NCBI GenBank assembly: GCA_035942915.1
Contig: DASZCR010000080.1
Span: 1-19,156 of the forward strand
Length of the DNA stretch: 19,156 bases
Source of the DNA: DASZCR01 sp035942915
GTDB lineage: Bacteria; Acidobacteriota; Blastocatellia; Pyrinomonadales; Pyrinomonadaceae
Direction of reading: 5' to 3'
This document shows, one piece after another, positions 7,955 to 15,519 of the stretch. The position numbers and the translations under genes were made by a program. Position 1 is the first letter of the stretch; each line of letters opens with the position of its first letter. Under the pieces are notes generated by a model. The model had not been told where the DNA came from, ran no database searches, and worked only from the letters and a program-made list of their open reading frames with translations.

Positions 7955-9418
7955 TCAGTTCTTTTGCTTCAACTCTTCGACCAATCTCTTGTACGCGGCC
8001 TCGCCGCGCAGCGCATCGAAGTCGCGATTCTGCTCGACGCGCGCCGAGTCTTTGAAGCCGCGCTCGACCGCCTCGCGTAGAGCGTCGAGCGCCTTCTTCT
8101 TGCGACCGCCGAGCGCGTAGGCGCGCGCCAGCACGTAACGCGCGCCCGCATCCTCCGGCTTGACCTCCGCGACGACTTCCAGACGCGTGGCCGCACGCGC
8201 ATACTCTCCGCGCCGGAACAACTCGCCGACCTCCTGAAAGACCTGCACGGAGAAGCCTTCGAGCACACGTCGCGCGATGCGTCGCGCCGTCGAATCATTC
8301 GACGCGGCGGCCTGTCTGCGGAGCGTCTTGATGGCGTCGCGCAGGTTCGTCTCCGCCTCGAAACGGTTCTCGACGGCCGACTCAAGAGCGCGTGCCAGCG
8401 CGTCTAACTCGGTGGCGCGACGTTGCTGTTGAGAGGCGGCCTCGCGCTCGCGTGCGAACGCTGCCTTGAACTCCTTCGACTCGCGGATGCGCGTCGCCGC
8501 ACGCTCGAACTCGGCCGTCTCCTGCAAACCCTTGAACAGCGAGAGCGCACGATAGGCCGCGTGCGCGTTGTAAAAATCGCCCGCCGTCTCAAACGCGCGC
8601 GCCTCTTTGAGCGCACGTGCCAATTGCTCCGCGACGAACGTCTCATCGCGCTCGCGTACGCCCGCACGCATCGCCTGTATCTCCATCCACTCGACGCTCC
8701 GCGTCGCGTAAACGTTCGGCGGCCACTCGTGCCCGCCCTCGAAGGTCTCTACGCGATGCGCGATGCCAAGGTCGTCGAGCGCGTTATCAAGTCTGAACAG
8801 TTCGGGCTGGTTGAAGTCGTCCGCCCCCGCTGCGGCGTAGACGACGAAAGGCATCTCGCGCGAAGGCGCAAGGCCGGGAGGAAAGCCCGCGCCGAAGCCC
8901 ATCACGCCCGCCACGCGCCCGCCGTAAGAGCGTGCGAAGGCGAAGGCGACGCGCGCGCCGCCCGACATTCCGGCCGCGTAGACGCGCCGCCCGTCAATCG
9001 AGAAACGCGCGTGCGTATCGTCCCACAACGCCTTGACGACGGCCGTCAGGTCAACGTCCGAGCCGTTGCGCGAGTTGTTCGAGCCGACGAGGATGAAGCC
9101 GTACTTCTCGGCCGCCTCGCGGAACAGTTCGACGGGCACGCGCCCGCGCGCCGCCGGGTCGAAACCGTAGATAATCGGCCAGCGCCGCGCCGTCGTGTAG
9201 TTTGAAGGAAGATAGAGCGCATAACTCTGCGAGGCATCTGCGGCGCAGACAACGCGCTCGATAACGGTCGCGCGCGCAAACTCCTGCGCGGCCTCAGCCT
9301 GAGTTGAAAGAGAGACGAAGACCAGCAGATGCAGGACGGAGCAGGCGAGCAGGCGCACGAGGCGCGGCGCATCCGCCGACGCCAGCGCCGTCTTCAGAAC
9401 TGACTTCTGAGAACTCAT
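7955..9418 (-). CDS. exported alpha/beta-hydrolase (esterase-like) with C-terminal TPR region
   Basis: A 487-residue protein. Residues about 19-43 form a signal peptide (hydrophobic core, cleavage probably near AEA-AQ). Residues about 50-250 are an alpha/beta-hydrolase of the dienelactone-hydrolase or PHB-depolymerase-like type. The nucleophile elbow is GMSGG with S152, the likely acid is D200 or D201 in GADDF, and the histidine is H230 in GGHEW. Residues about 258-487 are helical, ending in TPR-like motifs (FRRGEYARAATRLEVV and ARAYALGGRKKKALDALREA). The substrate is unknown; a carboxylester is the default expectation. The start codon is 25 bp after the stop of the DUF2569-type gene on the same strand, so they are probably co-transcribed. 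Only a weak AGG precedes the ATG, consistent with translation following the upstream gene. Confidence 0.8.
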   Translation of the reverse strand: MSSQKSVLKTALASADAPRLVRLLACSVLHLLVFVSLSTQAEAAQEFARATVIERVVCAADASQSYALYLPSNYTTARRWPIIYGFDPAARGRVPVELFREAAEKYGFILVGSNNSRNGSDVDLTAVVKALWDDTHARFSIDGRRVYAAGMSGGARVAFAFARSYGGRVAGVMGFGAGFPPGLAPSREMPFVVYAAAGADDFNQPELFRLDNALDDLGIAHRVETFEGGHEWPPNVYATRSVEWMEIQAMRAGVRERDETFVAEQLARALKEARAFETAGDFYNAHAAYRALSLFKGLQETAEFERAATRIRESKEFKAAFAREREAASQQQRRATELDALARALESAVENRFEAETNLRDAIKTLRRQAAASNDSTARRIARRVLEGFSVQVFQEVGELFRRGEYARAATRLEVVAEVKPEDAGARYVLARAYALGGRKKKALDALREAVERGFKDSARVEQNRDFDALRGEAAYKRLVEELKQKN

Positions 9419-9443
9419 ATCCTACAGACTGTCGTGCCTGCTC

Positions 9444-10484
9444 TTAAGGTTGCTTCGAGCTGAGGCCGATGGTCGTAAAGGCCGACCCGCCCTGTTCGTC
9501 TTCCTCAAGATAGGTCGCCTGCACACGCTTCGACTTGGTGAAGTATTGATACCAGATGAGGACGTAGATGCCGGTGATGAACGCCGTCGAGAAGGCTTGG
9601 CCGAGAGCAGGCCCTTTGAAGAACCACGGCAAGTCTGTCAAGGCTATCAGCAGGATATCGAAGACCGTGACGCCGAGCAGCGCGATGAGGTATTTCTTCG
9701 TCAACTCGACGACGCTCGCATCGGTGCTGCGCAGGAGACTGACGCCGACGATGACGCCGAAGACGAACGTGCCGAAATTGAGTACGTGGCTGACCCCGAC
9801 GAGGAAACTCGTCAGCGTCGAGGTGAGCGGAAAGTTGGTCGTGCCGTTCATCATCGCGCCGCACATGCTCAGAGGCCGACACGCCAACTGCCAGACGATG
9901 AAGAAGGCGAGCCATCCGCCGACGCCCTTGTATTCCGAGTAGGCGGAGAGGCCGGAGAGTTGAGCCGCAGAGACCGGAGAGTTGGCGTAGGTGGTCGGCG
10001 GCAGCGCGCCGGAGGTGGCGAGCGGCGCGGGTTGCTGAAGGGGGAAGTCTGCGCCGAGATAAGTATCTTGAACGGTGGTCTGCGTGCGGGGCGTGCGTGC
10101 GCGGGGCGTGCCCGTTTCGCCCGGAGAGATGGATGGAGGCGTCACTTCGCCGGTCGCCTGCCAGCGACTCACGTCGAAGACCTGTGCGAGGGGCAACCAC
10201 TGATTTTGCGAGGCGACGAAGACGGGAGACTCGCGGTTGAGGAAGCCGCTCAGGTAAAGCCCTTTGAGCGTCACCACGTCGAGGTGCGTGTGCTCGCGGC
10301 CGTCCGGCGTGATGGTTTTGTACTCGGCGTCGTCGAAGCGCCCGACGAGGCCGCGCAGTTGAGCTTCGAGACGCGCGCCATCAACCACCTCGACGTTGTA
10401 GTCGCCGGGGTTGCTGATAATCGTCAACAGGTCGTCGTCGGAGATTGCGCCGCCCGCATTACCCGCGTTGATTTCGTCGCTCAT
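9444..10484 (-). CDS. DUF2569-type integral membrane protein with N-terminal cytoplasmic domain
   Basis: A 346-residue protein. Residues about 14-110 are a soluble domain ending in QNQWLPLAQVFDV, reminiscent of GYF_2-like domains of bacterial membrane proteins. Residues about 111-180 are a Pro/Thr-rich linker. The membrane part has four predicted helices (about 188-205, 225-252, 264-284, 297-312). It begins KGVGGWLAFF and ends YFTKSKRVQATY, both hallmarks of DUF2569. Function is not known for the family. It lies downstream of the glycine cleavage genes on the same strand, separated by 126 bp containing a large hairpin, and directly upstream of the exported hydrolase gene. The ATG at 10484 has GGGTGA just upstream, partly inside that hairpin. 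Confidence 0.8.
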   Translation of the reverse strand: MSDEINAGNAGGAISDDDLLTIISNPGDYNVEVVDGARLEAQLRGLVGRFDDAEYKTITPDGREHTHLDVVTLKGLYLSGFLNRESPVFVASQNQWLPLAQVFDVSRWQATGEVTPPSISPGETGTPRARTPRTQTTVQDTYLGADFPLQQPAPLATSGALPPTTYANSPVSAAQLSGLSAYSEYKGVGGWLAFFIVWQLACRPLSMCGAMMNGTTNFPLTSTLTSFLVGVSHVLNFGTFVFGVIVGVSLLRSTDASVVELTKKYLIALLGVTVFDILLIALTDLPWFFKGPALGQAFSTAFITGIYVLIWYQYFTKSKRVQATYLEEDEQGGSAFTTIGLSSKQP

Positions 10485-10489
10485 GGGTC

Positions 10490-10535
10490 ACCCGTCGGGG
10501 TCGGGCGTTTGAGAAAAACGCTCCTCCCGACGGGT
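10490..10535 (-). repeat. 46-bp nested inverted repeat upstream of DUF2569 gene
   Basis: A 10-bp perfect outer stem (10490-10499 with 10526-10535, ACCCGTCGGG/CCCGACGGGT) encloses an inner stem GCGTTT/AAACGC (10505-10510 with 10516-10521). The outer arm ends 5 nt before the ATG (minus strand) and includes the GGGT of the probable ribosome-binding site. No T-run follows on the minus strand. It could be an end structure for gcvPB mRNA, a translational control hairpin, or a protein-binding site. Confidence 0.5.
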
Positions 10536-10610
10536 TAGATAAGCGCGTCGGCGCGGCGATGTCAATAGGTCGGCGACTGGCGGGACGTAAGTTTCGCGGC
10601 TCGGTTGTCG

Positions 10611-12149
10611 TCAAGCGCCTTTGGCTTCGGCCGCAGGCTTCCAGCGCAGGACGGGCTTGCGCGCGGCGGCGGCTTCGTCCAGACGCCCGATGCGCGTCGT
10701 GTGCGGCGCGTTCAAGACCGTCTCCGGGTCTTCGACGGCCTCGCGCGCAATCTCCTTCATCGCGTCGATGAACTGTTGAAGTTCGGCGCGACCGACCGAC
10801 TCGGTCGGCTCAATCAGCATCGCGCCCTGCACGATGAGCGGGAAGTAGATGGTCATCGGATGGAAGCCGTAGTCAATCAGCCGCTTGGCGATGTCGAGCG
10901 TGTGGACGCCCTTGCGCGATTGCCGCTTGTCTGTAAAGAGAACTTCGTGCATCGGCGGCGGGGCGAAGGGCTTTTCGTAGGTCTCTGCCAGCCCGTGCGC
11001 GACGAAGCGCGCATTCAGGACGGCGGCTTCGGTCGCTTCGCGCAAACCGTCGCGCCCGTGCGTCAGGATGTAGGCGAGCGCGCGCAGGTGCATGCCGAAG
11101 TTGCCGTAGAAAGCCTTGACGCGGCCGATGGAGCGCGGGCGGTCGAAGTTGAGACTAAAACGCGGATTGTCGGTATCGCCGTCCTCGCGCGTGACGACGG
11201 GGACGGGCAGAAACTCTGCCAACTCTTGCGTGCAGCAGCAGGGGCCGGAGCCGGGGCCGCCTCCGCCGTGCGGCGTCGAGAAGGTCTTGTGCAGGTTGAG
11301 ATGTATCACATCGACGCCCATGTCGCCGGGACGCGCGACGCCGACGAGCGCGTTCATGTTTGCGCCGTCCATGTAGACGAGGCCGCCTTCGTCATGCACT
11401 ATCTGGCAAATCTCGCGGATGTTGCGCTCGAAGACACCGGTCGTGTTCGGGTTCGTGAGCATCAAGCCGGCCACGTCGCCCGACGAGCACAACTCGCGCA
11501 GGTGTTCGAGGTCGGTCAAGCCTTCGGCGGTCGAGCGAATCGTCTTGACGGTGAAGCCTGAGAGATGCGCCGAGGCGGGGTTTGTGCCGTGCGCCGAATC
11601 GGGGATGAGCATCACGTTGCGGCGCGGCACGTCATGCTCCCCGACGCCGTCGCGCGCGTCGAGGAAGGCGCGAATCATCATCACGCCGGTCATCTCGCCG
11701 TGCGCGCCTGCGGCCGGTTGCAGCGAGACGCCCGGCAGGCCGGTGATTTCGGCGAGATGTTGCTGCAATTCATAGATGACTTCGAGCGCCCCTTGCGCGT
11801 CCTCTTCGGTGGCGAGCGGATGAAGGTTGGCAAAGCCGCCGATGCGCGCCACGCGCTCGTTGAGCCGCGAGTTGTACTTCATCGTGCACGAGCCGAGCGG
11901 GTACATGCCAAGGTCTATGTTGTAGTTCCACGTCGAGATGCGCGTAAAGTGGCGCACGGCGTCAACTTCGCTCAGTTCGGGAACGCCTTCGAGGTCGTCC
12001 GTGCGTCGTAGCTCGGCCGGGAGCAGTTCGTCTATCGGCGTCTCGTCCACGTCGAGCGCGGGCAGCATGTAGCCGCGTCGGCCGGGCTGCGAACGCTCGA
12101 AGATGAGGTCTTCGTTCTGCGTGATGTGTGGTGCGGCTTTGGCTTTCAT
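10611..12149 (-). CDS. gcvPB: glycine dehydrogenase (decarboxylating), subunit 2
   Basis: A 512-residue C-terminal half of the P protein of the glycine cleavage system. With GcvPA it decarboxylates glycine using PLP and passes the aminomethyl group to lipoyl-GcvH. The PLP lysine is K288 in NLHKTFSTPHGGGGPG, a glycine-decarboxylase signature; D261 in YMDGAN should pair with the pyridine nitrogen. LIFERSQPGRRGY near the N-terminus and TWNYNIDLGMYPLGSCTMKYN are typical of GcvPB. Length is normal for the family. The ATG at 12149 has no Shine-Dalgarno: the spacer before it is an 8-bp periodic repeat. Translation may follow gcvPA ribosomes or start from an unstructured leader. Confidence 0.97.
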   Translation of the reverse strand: MKAKAAPHITQNEDLIFERSQPGRRGYMLPALDVDETPIDELLPAELRRTDDLEGVPELSEVDAVRHFTRISTWNYNIDLGMYPLGSCTMKYNSRLNERVARIGGFANLHPLATEEDAQGALEVIYELQQHLAEITGLPGVSLQPAAGAHGEMTGVMMIRAFLDARDGVGEHDVPRRNVMLIPDSAHGTNPASAHLSGFTVKTIRSTAEGLTDLEHLRELCSSGDVAGLMLTNPNTTGVFERNIREICQIVHDEGGLVYMDGANMNALVGVARPGDMGVDVIHLNLHKTFSTPHGGGGPGSGPCCCTQELAEFLPVPVVTREDGDTDNPRFSLNFDRPRSIGRVKAFYGNFGMHLRALAYILTHGRDGLREATEAAVLNARFVAHGLAETYEKPFAPPPMHEVLFTDKRQSRKGVHTLDIAKRLIDYGFHPMTIYFPLIVQGAMLIEPTESVGRAELQQFIDAMKEIAREAVEDPETVLNAPHTTRIGRLDEAAAARKPVLRWKPAAEAKGA

Positions 12150-12230
12150 TGATTCAATGGTTCATGCGTTCATCGGTTCATTGATTCATCTGTTCGTCGA
12201 GTCAACGAATCAATGAGCCGATGAGCCGAT
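12143..12230. repeat. 11-unit degenerate 8-bp tandem repeat between gcvPA and gcvPB
   Basis: On the plus strand the block reads in exact 8-bp steps around consensus GRTTCATN: CTTTCATT, GATTCAAT, GGTTCATG, CGTTCATC, GGTTCATT, GATTCATC, TGTTCGTC, GAGTCAAC, GAATCAAT, GAGCCGAT, GAGCCGAT. It fills the whole 60-bp spacer and runs into both genes: the last codons of gcvPA (IGSSAH and stop) and the first of gcvPB lie within it. Confidence 0.7.
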
Positions 12231-13571
12231 GCCTTCGAGTCCGGCGACGAGCGCGTCTATCTCTGCGCGCGTGTTCAGTTCGGTGACGCAGACGAGCAGG
12301 TCGTGGGGTCGTTCGGGCGTGTAACGAGAGAGCGCAAGCCCGCCCGTAATCTTGTGCTCCGAAGCGAGACGACGCAGCAACTCTGCCGCCGGAAGCGGCG
12401 CGCGTACGACGAACTCGTTGAAGACGGGCGCGGTGTGCGGCAGCGAGAAACCTGCGAGCGCGGCTATCCGCCGACGCGCGTAAGCGGCCTTCTGCGCGCA
12501 CTGCGCGGCCACTTCCTGAAGCCCGCGCCGCCCCATCGTCGTCAGATAGATGGTCGCCGCCAGCGCGATAAGTCCCTCGTTCGTGCAGATGTTCGACGTG
12601 GCCTTCTCGCGCCGGATGTGCTGCTCGCGCGTGGCGAGCGTGAGGACGAAGCCGCGCCGCCCCTGCTTGTCGTAGGCGACGCCGACGAGTCTTCCGGGAA
12701 GCTGTCGCGCATACTTCTCGCGCGTTGCGAAGAGGCCGAGATAGGGGCCGCCGAAGGAGACCGGCACGCCGAACGACTGGCCTTCGGCGACGACGATGTC
12801 AGCGCCGCACTCGCCCGGCGACTTGAGCAGGCCGAGCGAGATACTCTCGGTAATCGCCACCACGAGGAGCGCCCCGGCCGCGTGCGTCCGCTCGGCGAGC
12901 GCCTTCAAGTCTTCGACGCAGCCGAAGAAGTTGGGCGACTGCACGACGACGGCCGCGATTGATTCGTCTAAAGGAGTCTGTTCGCCGTCGAGCACCGTCC
13001 GTCCCGTCTCGGCGTCGAAGTCCGCGCGCACGAGTTCGATGCCTGCGTGGCGGACGTAAGTCTCCGCGACTTGCAGGTACTCCGGGTGCAGCGCGCTTGA
13101 GACGAGCACGCGGCTGCGACGCGTGACGCGCTCGGCCATCAACACGGCCTCAGCCACAGAGGTCGAGCCGTCGTACATCGACGCGTTCGCCACGTCCATT
13201 CCCGTCAACTGGCAGACCAGAGTCTGAAACTCGAAGATGGCTTGCAGCGTCCCCTGCGAGATTTCGGGTTGATAGGGCGTGTAGGCGGTGAAGAACTCGG
13301 AGCGTTGCAGGAGACTATCGACGATGGTCGGCGAGTAGTGCGCGTAAGCGCCCGCGCCGAGAAAACTCGGACGACGAGCCGCCGCGTTGCGCGCGGCCAA
13401 CGCCTCGAAGCGCGCGAGCAGTTCGATTTCCGAGAGCGCCTCCGGCGTCTTCAGAGGCTCGCGCAGGATGATGTCGGCCGGTATCGAGTCGAAGAGTTGC
13501 TCGGCGGACGTGAGGCCGATGGCCTTGAGCATCTCCTCGCGCTCTTCCGGCGAGTTGGGGATGTAACGCAC
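12210..13571 (-). CDS. gcvPA: glycine dehydrogenase (decarboxylating), subunit 1
   Basis: A 453-residue N-terminal half of the split P protein. It opens with MRYIPNSPEEREEML and contains FLGAGAYAHYSP and TPYQPEISQGTLQ, strongly conserved in GcvPA, plus MDVANASMYDGSTS. It carries no PLP lysine; the cofactor lysine is on GcvPB and both subunits shape the active site. Start is GTG at 13571, with GAGGA 5 nt upstream. It begins 12 bp after the gcvH stop, so translation is probably linked. Its C-terminal six residues are encoded by the 8-bp repeat block, suggesting the end of the protein has drifted with the repeat. Confidence 0.97.
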   Translation of the reverse strand: MRYIPNSPEEREEMLKAIGLTSAEQLFDSIPADIILREPLKTPEALSEIELLARFEALAARNAAARRPSFLGAGAYAHYSPTIVDSLLQRSEFFTAYTPYQPEISQGTLQAIFEFQTLVCQLTGMDVANASMYDGSTSVAEAVLMAERVTRRSRVLVSSALHPEYLQVAETYVRHAGIELVRADFDAETGRTVLDGEQTPLDESIAAVVVQSPNFFGCVEDLKALAERTHAAGALLVVAITESISLGLLKSPGECGADIVVAEGQSFGVPVSFGGPYLGLFATREKYARQLPGRLVGVAYDKQGRRGFVLTLATREQHIRREKATSNICTNEGLIALAATIYLTTMGRRGLQEVAAQCAQKAAYARRRIAALAGFSLPHTAPVFNEFVVRAPLPAAELLRRLASEHKITGGLALSRYTPERPHDLLVCVTELNTRAEIDALVAGLEGIGSSAH

Positions 13572-13583
13572 GGGCTTCCTCGT

Positions 13584-13976
13584 TTACTCCGTTTCCGTCT
13601 TGAGATAGTCCTCATACTCGGCCGCCGTCAGCAGGCCATCAACCTCGCTCGGATTCCTGACGCGGACGCGAATCATCCACGCAGCACCGTAGGGGTCTGT
13701 GTTGACGCGCTCCGGTTCGTCCTGCAAAGACTCGTTGACTTCAATGACTTCGCCGGAGACCGGGATGTAGAGTTCGGAGACGGCCTTGACGGATTCGACC
13801 GAGCCGAACACGTCATGCGCGCTGAAGCTCTCGCCGATTTTCGGCAGTTCGACGTAGACTACGTCGCCCAGAGCGTTCTGCGCGTGGTCGGAGATGCCGA
13901 CCGTGCCAATCTCGCCCTCCATCCGAATCCACTCGTGGTCTTTGCTGTAGTGCAAATCTTCAGGGACGTTAGCCAT
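13584..13976 (-). CDS. gcvH: glycine cleavage system H protein
   Basis: A 130-residue lipoyl carrier that shuttles the aminomethyl group between the P, T and L proteins. The lipoyl lysine is K64 in GSVESVKAVSELY. N-terminal MANVPEDLHYSKDHEW and NALGDVVYVELP are classical GcvH motifs and length is normal. I chose ATG 13976 over ATG 13985: GAGGAG at 13992-13987 is 10 nt before 13976 but only 1 nt before 13985, and MANVPED is the usual family start. It lies between gcvT (169-nt spacer) and gcvPA (7 nt between stop and the GAGGA of the next gene). Confidence 0.97.
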   Translation of the reverse strand: MANVPEDLHYSKDHEWIRMEGEIGTVGISDHAQNALGDVVYVELPKIGESFSAHDVFGSVESVKAVSELYIPVSGEVIEVNESLQDEPERVNTDPYGAAWMIRVRVRNPSEVDGLLTAAEYEDYLKTETE

Positions 13977-14068
13977 GTTCGTCATTCTCCTCGAAGGGAA
14001 TTAAAGATTTGCGACCTCGGATATGCGATGGGAAGAGGACGGGACGGACGCACGCGCCGGAATCCTTC

Positions 14069-14100
14069 AATCGAAAATCGCAGATCGAAAACCGCAAAAT
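14069..14100. repeat. short AT-rich direct repeat in gcvT-gcvH spacer
   Basis: Two near-identical copies of an ATCGAAAA(C/T)CGCA unit in tandem within an otherwise GC-rich spacer. The minus-strand transcript would contain GCGGTTTTCGATC followed by GCGATTTTCGATT. Confidence 0.4.
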
Positions 14101-14145
14101 TTCTATGTAGCCGCGAGCTATGGCGCGGGCATCACGCCTTCCTCG

Positions 14146-15273
14146 CTACTTCGTGGCGGCGCGCTCGCGCTTGTAAAAAGGGGTCTGGACGACGCGCGCG
14201 CCGACGCGTCGTCCGCGCACGTCAATCTCCAACTCCTGCCCGACGTTCGCGTGCTCGACGGGGACGTAGGCCATGCCGATGTTCTTCTTCAGGTAGGGCG
14301 CAGGGCTGCCCGATGTGACTCGTCCGACACGCTCGCCCGCAATGTAGACCTCCTGCTCGTCGCGCGCGATGCCGCGCTCCGTCACCTCGAAGCCGACGAG
14401 CTTGCGGCGCAAGCCCTCTTCCTTCTGCCGCTGCAACGCCTCGCGCCCGATGAAGTCGCCCTTGTTGAGCTTGCAAATCCAACCGAGGTTGGCTTCCAAC
14501 AGCGTCGTCTCGTCCGTTATCTCGTGGCCGTAGAGCGCCATCGACGCTTCGAGCCTTAGGGTGTTGCGCGCGGCCAGACCGCACGGGACGACCCCTTCGG
14601 GCGTGCCGTAGCGTCCGGCGTCGAGGATACGCTCCCACAAACGCTCGGCCTGCTCTGAGGCGGCGTAGACCTCGAAGCCGTCCTCGCCCGTGTAGCCCGT
14701 GCGCGAGATGATGGCGGGCAGACCGTCAACTTCGCCTTCGCGGAAGTGGTAATACTTAATCTCGTCGAGCGGCGTCTCGGTCAATTGTTGAAGGATGCGC
14801 AGGGCGTCAGGGCCTTGCAGGGCGAGTTGGCAGAAGTCCGCGCTGCGGTTCAAGAGCGTCACGCTCTCGCCCGCCAGATGCGAGTTAATCCAGTCCCAGT
14901 CCTTCTCGGTCGTCGAAGCGTTGACGACGAGCAGGAGATGTTCGGGGCCGAAGCGGTAGACGAGCAGGTCGTCGACGACCGTGCCGGCAGGCGTCGTCAG
15001 CGCAGAGTAGTGAGCCTGCCCGTCAACCAGTTTCGTCACGTCGTTCGAGCAGAGGCGGTTGACGAAGGCGATGGCATCAGCCCCGCGTACCTCTATCTCG
15101 CCCATGTGCGAAACGTCGAAGAGGCCTGCGCGCGTGCGCGTCGCGTTGTGCTCTTCGACCGTTCCGGCAGGATACTGCACGGGCATATCCCAACCACCGA
15201 AATCGACCATCCGCCCGCCCATCCGGCGGTGCGCGGCGTTCAGCGGCGTCTGCTTCAGCGTCGGCGCGGTCAC
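14146..15273 (-). CDS. gcvT: aminomethyltransferase (glycine cleavage system T protein)
   Basis: A 375-residue T protein that releases ammonia from aminomethyl-lipoyl-GcvH and forms 5,10-methylene-THF. Family motifs: FGGWDMPVQY (25-34), LFDVSHMGE, VVDDLLVY with the catalytic Asp at about D102, SRTGYTGEDGFE, and SGSPAPYLKKNIGMAYV near the C-terminus. The motif usually written GLGARDTLRLE is GLAARNTLRLE here, an Asp-to-Asn change that also occurs in some relatives as I recall. Start is GTG at 15273, supported by AGGAG 6 nt upstream. It is the first gene of the minus-strand gcv cluster, with a sigma70-like promoter about 70 nt upstream. I saw no glycine riboswitch in its leader. Confidence 0.97.
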   Translation of the reverse strand: MTAPTLKQTPLNAAHRRMGGRMVDFGGWDMPVQYPAGTVEEHNATRTRAGLFDVSHMGEIEVRGADAIAFVNRLCSNDVTKLVDGQAHYSALTTPAGTVVDDLLVYRFGPEHLLLVVNASTTEKDWDWINSHLAGESVTLLNRSADFCQLALQGPDALRILQQLTETPLDEIKYYHFREGEVDGLPAIISRTGYTGEDGFEVYAASEQAERLWERILDAGRYGTPEGVVPCGLAARNTLRLEASMALYGHEITDETTLLEANLGWICKLNKGDFIGREALQRQKEEGLRRKLVGFEVTERGIARDEQEVYIAGERVGRVTSGSPAPYLKKNIGMAYVPVEHANVGQELEIDVRGRRVGARVVQTPFYKRERAATK

Positions 15274-15345
15274 ACTGGTCTCCTATCGCGTTAGCGCGAG
15301 AGCGGATTTGTCGGACGAAATGCTTGAATATTGACTGAAGACGAA

Positions 15346-15374
15346 ACCTAACACGCCGCGTGAGAGGGCGTCAA
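15346..15374 (-). promoter_or_regulatory. sigma70-like promoter of gcvT operon
   Basis: Minus strand TTGACG (15374-15369), 17-nt spacer, TTAGGT (15351-15346). Start near 15339 would give a leader of about 65 nt containing a small hairpin (TCGCG/CGCGA) just upstream of the AGGAG ribosome-binding site. The -10 match is weak. Confidence 0.4.
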
Positions 15375-15440
15375 GCGAGGCTGCCGGACGCCCCGCGCCG
15401 CCGAAAATTAATGCCGCCGATAACTTTCTCGGAACCTAAC

Positions 15441-15484
15441 TACGAAGATTTTCGTTGACATTACGAAATCCTTCGTAGTAAGGT
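15441..15484 (+). promoter_or_regulatory. blaI promoter overlapped by two BlaI-type operators
   Basis: Two 16-bp palindromes of form TACGAA-N4-TTCGTA: 15441-15456 (one mismatch at the last base) and 15462-15477 (perfect). Their centres are 21 bp apart, two helical turns. A consensus -35 TTGACA (15455-15460) lies across the end of the first and the gap; the second fills the spacer up to a weak -10 (TAAGGT, 15479-15484, 18-nt spacing). A repressor dimer on either site would block RNA polymerase. The position matches autoregulated BlaI/MecI operators, though the half-site sequence differs from the classical TACA/TGTA type. Confidence 0.7.
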
Positions 15485-15519
15485 GCGCGGCGAGTTTCGG
15501 GAAGGAAGGGGAGAAGACT

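Noticed and set aside
9450..11561. Two long plus-strand frames (9450-10538 and 10605-11561)
   Set aside because: They are antisense to DUF2569 and gcvPB, Arg/Asp/Val-rich, and lack plausible ribosome-binding sites or domains.
14550..14580. GLAARNTLRLE (Asp-to-Asn) in GcvT as a sign of inactivity
   Set aside because: The catalytic Asp in VVDDL is intact, the rest of the protein is canonical, and Asn at this position is not unusual among relatives as far as I recall.
15274..15440. Glycine riboswitch in the gcvT leader
   Set aside because: The predicted leader is only about 65 nt and shows one small hairpin; I saw no tandem aptamer-like conserved cores.
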